From Enoplolaimus lenunculus (lineage: Eukaryota > Nematoda > Enoplea > Enoplida > Thoracostomopsidae): a DNA stretch of 64,000 nucleotides. The stretch is taken from assembly GCA_030248215.1 (NCBI GenBank), contig JASANG010001819.1, forward strand, positions 1-64,000. Reading direction: 5' to 3'. How positions within the stretch are numbered: position 1 is the first letter of the stretch; each line of letters starts with the position of its first letter. This document shows, piece by piece, positions 1 to 11,474 of the stretch. The notes beneath the pieces are model-generated. The model ran no database searches and was not told the DNA's origin. It saw only the letters and a list, made by a program, of their open reading frames with translations. The translations under genes were made by a program, and so were the position numbers.

Positions 1-156
1 CCATGTGTTTTTAAAGAATGAACAGGAGCGTATTTCATTTCAAAATTGTGAGCTTTTGCCAGAGGGCGTAGCGAGCGAAAAACGTTTTAACTTTAAATTT
101 ACCTATGTTCGAGTCTCCTGATTTATTCAGTGAATATATCCCTCTATCTGCCGTTA

Positions 157-481
157 GGTCAATGTTACTTTTACAGCCGTAACAGTAGATTAACCCTTTC
201 TCACATGAATATTTTCTATTTCCCCTGAGACATACTTTTATGCTAGGATTCGAATTCCAGTGATTGGAGTGGGAGGCGTATAACATCACCACTCTGTCAG
301 CTATAGGAGCTTGACGCTCGAGCCCGAGGGGGCTCTACGTCTTGTGGTGATTTAGTATTATGTATACGTGTTGCAATTGTTAAACATGGTGCAATATATT
401 ATTTAACGTATATACAATGCGCAAGCCTACACTGTTACAGAACCACCAGAAACTGGGACGACAATAAAAGGAACATGGGCC
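157..481. mobile_element. S-family TIR element interrupted by a T-family element
   Basis: The ends match those of the S copy at 15004: GGTCAATGTTACTTTTA at left and AAAGGAACATGGGCC at right, inverted to each other. A T-family element starting TTAACCCTTTCTCACATG occupies 190 to about 425. Nested insertion, so S is older than T. Confidence 0.7.
190..425 (-). mobile_element. T-family tRNA-like element
   Basis: Shares most of its length with 40410..40679. On the minus strand it shows Pol III-like boxes: TAGCTGACAGAGTGG (A-like) and GGAATTCGAATCC (B-like). The right end is diverged. Confidence 0.65.
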
Positions 482-1234
482 TACCGTTGTGTACGCCCTT
501 GAGAACGGGTTATTAAAGACGCAACCGAACAATATACATTTGCAGTTTAGTCAAAGACTATATATATCTGCGTTTGTTTTGGTAAAAAACATGGTACATT
601 TTGTTGCTGAACGTTGATGTACCTACAGCCAGATGGCGATAAATCGTATAAGCAGACGCAGACTACAGGGTCTGTCTCCTGGGAGGCTGTGTAACGATTT
701 CAAAGGATTTCAAATGGGAGGGTGCGATTTTGCAATGAAGATGCAAAGTTCATCTGCATATCTAACCAACAGTTCTAAACGTCATACACTGAATTGGAAC
801 ACTAAAATGCTATGTGCAATACCCATTCGAGAAGCAGGGGCGAATAAGAAGCAACGGGCTCGTAGCCAAAGGGAGGACACGGGGGCTCCAACTATCACCT
901 GAAAGAATGTTGCTTCGCCTAGAAAGTTTTCAACCTTGCTTGTAAAGTCATTAACAACCCGTTTCTATACACCTCCTGAAAATTGTTTAGCCCCCGTAGC
1001 AAGGTGAGCTGGCTTTGGCATGTAAAGGGAAGAATACAGAGAACATATCTCCTCCAGAAATTTGTGGACAATGGTAAAACACTTTTAACAACAGGCTATA
1101 AAACATCTTTCACGATCGTATATGCCAGCTTACTTTTCTTTTACAGGTTTTGTTCTTTCGAACTGAAGTCCAGGCGGATCCTCTGTCTACTTTAGGTTCT
1201 AGTGTCCAGGATTGTAGCCATACCAAGTTTATTT

Positions 1235-1409
1235 GGTAGTCCTACTTTTAGGGCCGTAATAATAGATGAAGCATATTCCTTAGCCTAAGCCTAAACATTG
1301 CAAAAGCGTATTTCTAAGCCTAAGCCTATGCCTAAGCAAAAAATGTAGCTTAGCCTACTTTTTTACAGACCCACCAGAAACCGGGACGGCCCTAAGCGTA
1401 ACATGGGCC
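1235..1409. mobile_element. S-family TIR element with telomere-like core
   Basis: Left end GGTAGTCCTACTTTTAGGGC, right end CCTAAGCGTAACATGGGCC. The middle is several CCTAAG-type units (rc of TTAGGC-like) followed by CAAAAAATGTAG. Same layout as 15004..15202. Confidence 0.7.
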
Positions 1410-2212
1410 AAGATTAAAATGGAACATGAATAAAAGATGTAAAGAATTTTGGAATCTTTGAACAGCTAATTTCAAAGCCGGCTGCTGGTCGCGAACCGCG
1501 AACAAAAATATTCTTTAAGAGCCACTCGAAATACTTGGAAATATTACACCTCAAACTTTTAGCTATTATTCTACCACAACACCACTATTTTGATAGTAAG
1601 TAACAAAAGAATATTCGTCAAAGTCTAAAGATTAATATTTCTAAAAAACTGTAAGGTTTCGCAGAATTGTAGCCGCATCGATTTAATAAATTATTCATTA
1701 CGTTCTGCGTTTAAAAACGAAAGTATGATTAATTTTTTTCCGTCCGTACAACGTTCATATTCTTTTGTGAAACTCAGCATCTGCTGTTTAAATTACAATG
1801 TTTTATGGATTGCGCGAACAGTTTTGCTCGGCTTAGGAGATGCGCAATCAAAGGCGGATCCAAGAGGACATCCAGGCCAAGGCTTCTCAACAGAGATCAA
1901 AACCATTTTTTGTGTTAAATTTTAATATACACTATAAGATTGCGTTTGGCTTCTCGACAGCTTTTTTTTCTGCATTTATCGTAAACCCTTTCAAAGATTT
2001 ATTGATCGCAACTGTGCATCTACGAACGTCCAAAAATAAAGCGATGGTGGCCGAATTAAAAATAGACAATAAGCGCACTAAAAACTAAACCAGCAAATTT
2101 ATTGCGGCGTAAAATTAAATATATAAATAGCTAAAAAATTATGATAAGCATTATATTATATATATTTATATATATAAATATATATATAAATATATATAAA
2201 TATATATATAAA

Positions 2213-2328
<116 letters not shown>

Positions 2329-3243
2329 TGTGTAAGGCAACACGGGATGACTAGAACTCGTTGACATAAACCAACACAATAATCAAAGGATTCATACTGA
2401 AAGAAAACGGCAAAACATAGTCATTTTCCGATGGACTGCAGTATATGCTGTTATTGACCGTGACATGGAACTGCTTATCTGAAGATCTACGTAACTGTAG
2501 TTTAATTCAAGTACAAAAACGCGCTAAATCTGTAATTTCATCAACTGGTGATAGAAGCTACACACATTTAAAAGTGCACGCTTTGGCTTATAATGCGTGG
2601 TTTACATTTTTAAGGCTATGTCGTTCGTATTTATTAATTATAAAAAATTCAAATTTTAACCAACGCTAGCTGCTGTTTTTGAAAGAGAAAAAGTTGTCCT
2701 CCATAGTCGGTGAGAGACTCCACATCGCGTACACAAATTAGTGTAAACCACGCATAAGACGTGATTTTAATACAGCTTTCATAAAACCGGCCACACATAT
2801 TTTCACTGGCGGATCCAGGACTTTCCGACAGAGCGGAACCGAAATTTCAGTTTTAAAGCATGTTTCTAGGAAATATTCAATAGTTTAAAGTTTACTTTTT
2901 AATCTGGGTTGTAAACCTCGTCAAATTTTTCATCTATTCGGCTAGACAACACATTTTAAGCTCCAGATAACCATTTAAATCGGAAAATGTTTAGCACACT
3001 AGGGCCTGTCCCACGAATTCGCTACTGTATATTTTAAAACACAAGTAAGATCAAAAACAATTGCCGAATAAGTTTTTGCTGGTTTTATTACAAAGCAAAT
3101 TTCACACAAAAATTCAAATATAGTAAACTTTAAGACAATACAAACGCATCAAGTCAAATGCACTATATGACAATGCGTTAGAGACAAATATAACAATAAT
3201 TATGCTAAAATAAACACAAGTCCGCAATTTCAAAAACAATCTT

Positions 3244-3421
3244 GGCAATTCGTCGCCCGATAACTCGTTGCCAGACAACTTGTAATCTGAAATTTCGCCG
3301 ACTCGACAATTTGTCGTCCATTATACTATGTTTAGGCTTATGATTACGCTTAGGATGATGCATATATAATTAGGCTTTTGGACACTGTTGGGTGACAAGT
3401 TATCGGGCGGCAAATTGTCAT
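3244..3421. mobile_element. V-family TIR element with telomere-like core
   Basis: Left end CAATTCGTCGCCCGATAACT is inverted at the right as AGTTATCGGGCGGCAAATTG. The core holds TTTAGGCTTATGATTACGC-like units. Same family as 48717..48891; a right half lies at about 10863..10955. Confidence 0.75.
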
Positions 3422-3963
3422 AGATTCCTTTAAAGGGTGAAAAAGGCTACAAACCTTAATAGCTTTAGGCTCTTGTGCAGTTTTCTTCCAAATTTAAAGT
3501 TAATGTTTTAGTCTTTGGCGTACAAGAAAAGGTTTAGGCAAAGGAATATGCTTACGTTTAAGCTTAGGTAAACCATTACCCAAAACCTAAGCCTGTTTGG
3601 AAAGGTGTACACGAGCCTAGGCTTAATTACGGAAAAAGCAGTTACTTATTGAGTTCTTGAAATGGTTCGAGCCACCTCGCCCCCCCAACAATTACGGGCT
3701 TGTAGAAAATGACTAATGCAAAAACAAAAGATAAATGCTACGAATGCATTTTATACCAATAATTCAACGCAAATACGGCAATCATAATTCGGTGACCGTT
3801 AGCAGATATTTTTTCTAAAATACAAAGCCATATCATCATTCTGGTTCTATACAGCATGAATTTATTTAGCCTATTTGATTAGTAATGTTAATAGGTTGAA
3901 GATTCGTATTAATGTTAAATTCAAACTAAGTTCCAACTCTCGCTGTATTAATTCAAAGACTAG

Positions 3964-4126
3964 ACCGGGCCCGTAGACAAGGCTGGCAGAGGGGACTCAG
4001 CTCCTTCTTTGAAAAATTTGCTCTCCCCAGAAAATTTTCAACCTTACTTGCAAGCCCATAGAAAACCCTTATATATGTCCCATTAGAAAGCCCTTTAGCA
4101 AGATAAGCTGGCTACGGGCCTCATCC
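3964..4126. mobile_element. G-family element (GGCCCGTAGCC ends)
   Basis: Begins GGGCCCGTAG and ends GCTGGCTACGGGCC, giving inverted ends of about 12 bp. The interior matches copies at 9622, 19020, 51695 and 59688 (CCCCAGAAAATTTTCAACC). Confidence 0.6.
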
Positions 4127-4221
4127 AAGGGTTAGCTTAGGTTAATACTTCAGCATGTTAAAATAGTTTCGGTTGAGTATTTAGGCTGTATTATAAAAAT
4201 TTAAATTTTAACTGTTTCAAT

Positions 4222-4227
4222 TTTATT
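4222..4227 (-). terminator. Possible polyadenylation signal
   Basis: AATAAA on the minus strand, about 550 bases downstream of the TAA. Another lies at 3861..3866. Neither is proven, and in AT-rich flank such hexamers arise by chance. Confidence 0.25.
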
Positions 4228-4779
4228 CTAAACTTTTTAGACTACAACAGTTATTATTCAAATTCTGGCAGAATTTACATTAAACCACGTATAGAAGGTT
4301 ACAAGTAAGTATAATAATATTCAATGCCTTCGGGTTGAAAGAATAACCAAATTCGCATAAATAATATCAACAAAATGTTACGTAGTTGTAGATCCCAAAA
4401 CATCATTTTTCTAAGCCCAAAGCAATTTCCAATCTTTGTTACGTTCAAGACTACAATTCTCAAGCGGTGTTTAGATTAAGACAAAAATTAAACACGATTC
4501 CTAAGTCTAAGCTTAATATTTTACGCCACTCAGCAAGCCCAACGACGTAACAGGATGATAGGAAACTGTAGAATAATGCAATAAAATTCATCGCCCAGAA
4601 ACGTGAAAATAGCTGCTATACTGAAATATATATACTTACCAAATTCTACAACTATCAACCTCAGTATTACCGTATTTGGCATTTAGCGAGGTTTTTAAGC
4701 GCTATATTATAGCTTAATAAGGTTCAAATCTTCGCTACCGGTTCGTTAATCATTAGCTAAAAACTTCATATCCTAATCG

Positions 4780-4991
4780 TTATTCAACAACTCCGTTTAT
4801 TACAGGTTCCGTTTCGGCAGGTGTTAAATCTCCATTGAGTACAGCATTAGAAGCGGTGTCGCCTGGTTGTTGATCTTCGGTTTCAATTGTAAACAATTCA
4901 CGGGTTCGTTTCTCTTTGATGGTCACTCGTGTGCCTGTGAGCGCTTCTGCTGCAAGCCGACGCGCTTGAGCTGCGTAATCGATAGGTTCAG
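4780..4991 (-). CDS. unc-89: Terminal exon: unique C-terminal tail and stop
   Basis: After acceptor TTTCAG the frame continues 69 codons (EPIDYAAQARRLAAEALTG, then TRVTIKEKRTREL) and ends ETEPVINGVVE with TAA at 4782..4780. The tail is acidic and Ala-rich with no domain. It may be the end of a kinase-less isoform. A weak internal donor (CCT|GTAATA, exon start 4804) could allow splicing on to distal exons, which I do not see in 1..4779. Confidence 0.8.
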
Positions 4992-7900
4992 CTGAAATAT
5001 GAAATATTTGGTCAATACTCTAAAGGAGTAGTAGAAATATGCTGGATATATCCCAGTCGGCAATCTCTCGAATGACTAGAAATAGACACTTTTAGAGCCT
5101 GTAGAATCTAGCGCAAATTTAATAAAAGTTCCTGTTCGGTGAGCTTACTCGCAAAAAACTTTTCGACGAAATTATCCGCTGTCATAAAACATATAATTCG
5201 AAGTTTATGGAGAGACAAGATAAATGATATTAGCAGGTTTTAGAATAACCTTATGGATTTTAGACGCCAAAAATTTTTATCATTCACTTTCAAATCATGA
5301 AAGCTGTGAAATCTGTACAACGCTTCTTGCCACTATAATAAAATTCATTTTTCATTAGGAGAATAATGTAGTAACCATTTCTATATACATTATCACCCCA
5401 AATTATGGAAGCTAAAACGAAACGTGTGAAATTTGTGGTTTCTACCTACTGAAAAATTACAATTACACTTGCTAACTGGTTATAGGCGTTTCGAACTTAT
5501 AAGACTAAAACGTAAACCCATAAACAACATTTTGATGTTTTTGTTTTAAAACTTGTAATAATAGCGGTAATTACATAGCTACCGATAGTGCACGTGGCGG
5601 AATCAAAGCTAATTGTAAGAAACACACTGGCGGATCTTAAATTTTTCTAATGGGGGTGAGTTTAGGTATATTGCTGCGAAAATATACCTTCCTGTATTCA
5701 GTAGAATTTTAAGGAATCCAATTTTAAGTTTCGACCAACACAGGGGATAACTAGCCAACCTGGTCACCACCTCTGTATCTGCAGTTGAAACATCGATGCA
5801 TAAACTTGTCATAGAAATAACAGAACATGGGCTTACTTTCAACTCCTAGCGTACAACTTGATGTTATCTTTCCGGCTTCGTTGCTCGCCGTTACCGTATA
5901 AATACCGGTATCACGCAGAATTGTGTCGTGTATTATTAGCGAACACATATACGGCGGATCTTTGATCAGCTTGATCCGGGTTGATTCGGCTATTGGATGC
6001 CAATCCTAAAATAAATTCCAAAGTTATACCAAAAAAGGTGTAGCTAGGATTTCAAAGTTGGAAACGGATCTGAGGTTTCCTTATGTTTGGAAGGAGGGTA
6101 GAGGGACGCCGCAGACACTGGTGAACCGAACGGGGCGACTTCCGCCCAGATCCTGCAAGAGGGGATCAAAACCAAGATTTTGTATTAAGATTTAGCACTC
6201 AAATTGGGTTTCATCCTTGAGTGAAAACTAATTTTATCTCACGCAGCCATCAATTTCTTGAAACGCCGCGATCGGCATCTGGTAATAAACCTTCGCTATG
6301 AGAGAACGGAAAATATCAGCAGGCAACAGAATAAACAGCTAAGCGTTAAAATGATAGTGGACAAAGAGCAACATTTATTGGACAAAAGAGAGCATTGACC
6401 AATTCAACAAATTTAAGCATTTTGAGTCCAGAAACATTTCATAGGCACCAAGTAGTTCCAGTACCGATATTTTTTAATGTGAATCATCTGTTACCGTGCA
6501 TGGTATGTTATAAAATTTGGAAATTTTTGTGCGTTTGATTTACCCCGTTACTACGTGTTATTTCTGACGTTCAGCCATGATAAATCGATTGTTTGAGAAC
6601 TCATTATTTCGTAGCTATAGATGATACATGCGATTCTGCAGACGGCTGTGCCAAATAGCAGCCAGCCGCAAGAGTTGTATATACCATCGAACAAGATAAG
6701 GCAAATTTTTGTTCAGCACAAATTAATAATGTTGCAATAATGCATAAATACTAATTTAGGCCACATTGACTTACCTTAAACCATTTAATGTCAGGGAACG
6801 GTTGCCCATCAACGCGACAGTCTAACCGGACTGTGGATGCAGTCGCGGCAACTTTATTGTCCAACGGTTGAAGGAATGTTGGGATTTCTGAAATCGATAC
6901 AATTAGCAATTGTAGAATTTGATTTTTTTTGAATGAAACTGAAGGTTTCAAAGGTGATTTTTCACGATCATTTCACATTTACAGTTGAATTTTTGAAGAA
7001 TTTGATTTTTGAGGCCTCAAGGTCCTCAATTGGGATCCAAAAAATTTGGCCACTAAGTTAATAAATTATATAACAATTCGTTGCCTACAACGCTAAAGGG
7101 ATAAAACTTTTTTCCATAAAATCAAGTGCTCTCGTACGCTACCCCCGCATGATTCTAAAAAAATTAGCCTAAGCCTTTGCCTAAGGCTACACCTTAAATG
7201 TGGTCGAGAATTGTACCAGAGCCGAATAAAAATGAAAACTTACTCGCTTGTTCGACGAAAACTTTTTGTTCAGCTTCACCATGTGCATTTTTCGCGAAGC
7301 ATTGATACTGCCCAACGTCATCAGGTGTAAACCCTAAAAATACAATTAATTTTGGTAAAATTTGGCCAAAAATAATTTAATTACGGTTCTGTTCTTTATA
7401 ATGGCTGAGCTGGCGGTTCCTGGTTTTGAATTCGATGCGGCCCCTCTGTATATATGTTATCAGTAGTAAGGCATTAGATAATGTCTTTAATGCTTACACA
7501 AAATAATATTTTAGTGTATCTTGTTATATATAATTTGACATAATTTTTTCACAAATTATTGCGCGTAGCCAATGGGCAAACAGAGTCGCTTGCAACGACT
7601 TTGACCAAAATTATTTCTGTGAATGCCTTATTACTCGCTGCTAAGCAAATAGACATAATAGATATAACATAGCTTAAGCAATTGCCGTGACCGTTTTTAA
7701 AATAGAATCCAGGCGACAATCATGATTTAAGTTAATTATTTGTGTGAATATTTACGTTTAAAACTAACCAGTTATAGTTAAAATAGCGACCGTACCACCA
7801 GGGTAAGACACTTTGAATCGCGATCCGATGCTGGTATCAATGGGCCAGCCACGGAAACGCCACTTGATCTGAAATTAAACTGAAAAAATTCATAAGCAAA

Positions 7901-10900
7901 GTTTCTGAACTGATTCAGCTGTCGCAGCTAAAACTACTCATGGGCCATATTGCGGTCAAAAAACAAAATAATATGGTGTTTATACTCAGGTCCGAAGCAG
8001 AGGCGTAGCTAGGACTTAATATATCCGAAGGGAATAATTTAGCCTAAAAACTTGTTCGAGAGATCGTTGCGAGCCAGAAATTGTTTTTTGACATCAGCTG
8101 GTTATTCTCTATCCTGTAAAAGTGCGTGTCCGAGTCTGGATATTTAAAGGTTGATATAACCCTCTATTTCCACTGATATACGCCCCCTTGATTCGTAGCC
8201 AAGATTCTATCAAAGGGAGAAGATTACGTCCTATAAAAATTTCGCTGAGGGTTTGTTTAATTACCAACTGAAAAACTCCCAAAAATCCCGGGACGTAAAT
8301 TTCAAGCTCAGGCGTGCAACTCCATCGTCTCTGGCTGCACAGTTCAATGTAATATTTAACATTCTTAACCCAAAGTCGTAGAAACAATACAGAAAAAATA
8401 AAAATACCAAACGATATAAAAAATTAAATTATTCTGTGAAACTTTAAGTTATATTTTTAAACTTGCATCCGGATCCGGGTACCCGTAGACCCATAATGAA
8501 ATTTCGAGCGTTCCAAATTCAGCGCAATAATACTTGTTGTTTTCAAGCGGGGCAAACCAAGGTGATGATGCTGGAAAAGAATACGGATTGTGCGTACAAT
8601 ATTACATAAAAGTAGACAAATTTTATAATCTTCAACAAACGTAAGACGGCCCTGTTGCTTTTCGAAGTTGGACTGCAATAAAGTAGCATCGGCGTTAAGC
8701 TATTTTTCACTATTTCTTTGCTTAGGCTAAGACATAGTTTTAGACATATTCTTACATACAGACCTAAGCTTAAAGCTATGCTTACGCTACTGTTATGCTC
8801 TTATAAAAGCAATATTGGCCGTATTCGCGGTCCATGTACAGAACAGGGCCGGATCGTTCTCCGGAGGGGCTATAATAGAGTCAGTTTAAGCTTTACACAA
8901 ATTTTTTGCTTAGGCTTAGGCTTAAATTTAGGCTTAGGCTTAGGAATATGCTTATACTACTGTTCCGGCCCTGTTCTATACACGGACCGTATTCACTATC
9001 ATGCAGAATATATACGTCTTGTTTGAGTCTTCAATTCAATTAAAGATACAAACCGGAACCTATAGTGCCAAAGCGACCACCCATATCCATCCTACCTTCT
9101 AGGGAAAGATTCCGACAACACGTATCCGACAAGGGATCAGAGAAGATTTCGTAGCCTTCGCCACAATTCAGATTAAATGTCGCTACTCGGCTCCTCGTTT
9201 GCCCTACGCGCGAGTTTCCTATCACCATTATACACTGCACATCCGCGCCTGCGTCACACCCGTTTTTGAATTGGCACCTGTGACCCTGTAACTTGGCTTC
9301 ATCTCACAAGTTCGGGGCTTAGGTTCGAATACTGTGACCGCAGCACTGCCTATGCTTAAATTTGAGTATAAAGAAACCCTAAATATACCATATTTTTCAG
9401 CGTGTGCTTTGTCCATAGCTTCCAGTGTATATGGATCGCGTAAATGAATTGGACGACGATGTTTGTCTAAAACGTTATTTGAGCCAAGGTCAATGTAATA
9501 AAATAGCTAAAAGTACAGTTTATTTACTCTAAACACATTTTGTGAACGACATAAATATAAATAATTTGTGAATTGGTTTAAAAAATATATATTTGCTTCT
9601 GCAATTTCATCTCCGAGGTCGACGCCCGTAGCCAGCTCACCTTGCTGGGGGGGGGGGCTAAAAACAATTCAGAAGGTTGTACATGGGGTTTCGTTGACTT
9701 ACAAGCGAGGATGAAAATTTTCTAGGAAAGACCAAAATTTCTCCAGGGGGTTGAACCATCATCGCTCCCCCTTGGCCCTCCCTTGGTTACGAGCCTGCCG
9801 AGCTTAGATAAAGAATAATAGCTCTATAGACACTAGAATCCGCATTCTCAAATGTGTGTAGCATTTATCACCAGTTGGCGATAGGCCTGTAAAACAACCA
9901 GTGAACGATCAGGGTAGAATTTCAGCGTGTTTCGAGACTTGCGTCAGCGAACTTCCGTCTAAATTTTTCGATAGGACGATGTCACAGTTCGCCTGTTTGA
10001 AAACCTACTACTAACTGGTGATTCGGCTATGTGTTTACACAAGTTGAAAATGCTGCATTAGATGTTAAATAAAATAGAAAATATTCATGCGAGAAAGTAT
10101 AAAAAAATAAAACAAAGGCGATCGTCAATCATTGATCTTCTCAAACACATACCGAGGACAGGCTGTGGTCGAGCCATTAATTTTGACGGCGGCGACGGCG
10201 GTGACGGATCGCTGATGCCGTACAAATTTTCCGCCCGGACTCGGAATTGATAACTTTTGTCGAGTTCAAGATTGCGAACTTTACAACATGGTGCAGGAAT
10301 ATTCCAATCGACCTAAAAACAATAATGACAATCTAAACGCAACTGTCTTTGTTGCTGCGTTTGAGACCATGGTTTCTTAATTTTATTAAAATTCTTAATT
10401 TTATTAAAATTCTTAATTTTATTAAAATTCTTAATTTTATTAAAATTCTTAATTTTATTAAAATTCTTAATTTTATTAAAATTCTTAATTTTATTAAAAT
10501 TCTTAATTTTATTAAAATTCTTAATTTTATTAAAACAAATTCGACAAATTATTAAGTTGAGTACAAATTAAAATCGCAATTTGATTAAAAGTTGATCAAA
10601 TTTTGGTTTAGCCACATCGGTCTTATCAAGATTCAGAACGTAATTGTGGCAACTTTTATTGCAAGTTTTATTCTTCAATGCGTCTAATGCATTCAGCGTC
10701 ATTTATTCTACATACTACCCTAAGGGTTCAGCTAAACTCGACGACCGGTGCCGTCCGTCATCGTCTGTTACCCGTCCGGCACCGTCCGTCACCATCCTGT
10801 TCTGTACGCCGGCGTCCCCCGCAGCGCCGGACGTCAACAAATGTATAGCGCAACCGAAAGACTAATTTTATTCTTGCAATTATGCTTAGATTTATTCATA

Positions 10901-11408
10901 TGCGTTAGGACACTGTTGAATTACAAGTTGTCGGGTGACGAATTGTCGTAGAATCGTTCCAATCTATACGACGATTTAAATGACAAGATCTAGCAAGCTA
11001 ATTGAATTGGTACCTAACGCGTCTTATGCTTGTACTTAGCGGTCTATATTTTGCTCAAAAACGAGGCTTTTCTGTAGTTTAGCATTAATATTAATCTGTC
11101 CAAATCATTGCTTACCAAAATCCAATCTTTATCAGGCAATTCACGCATTTCAATGATGTACGTCACTTGCGGATATCGCGGCGGAGCGCGTCGGGTCGGA
11201 ATCCAGCTAAGCGTCAAGTAGTGCCCGGTGCATTCCGATATGAACGGACCGCGGTCAGGAGGCGTTGGAATGGACGCGAACGGCGACCGAAGAGCTAAGA
11301 AATCGTCCACGGTCAATTTGGACAAGTCGAATTCGCCAAGCATTCGAGTACGATCGAATGGAACTGGAAAGGTTAGTCATTTTTATTTTAATTATTATTT
11401 TTAGCTTA

Positions 11409-11474
<66 letters not shown>

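Noticed and set aside
10349-10555. Open frame with NFIKIL repeats
   Set aside because: Translation of the 18-bp tandem repeat.
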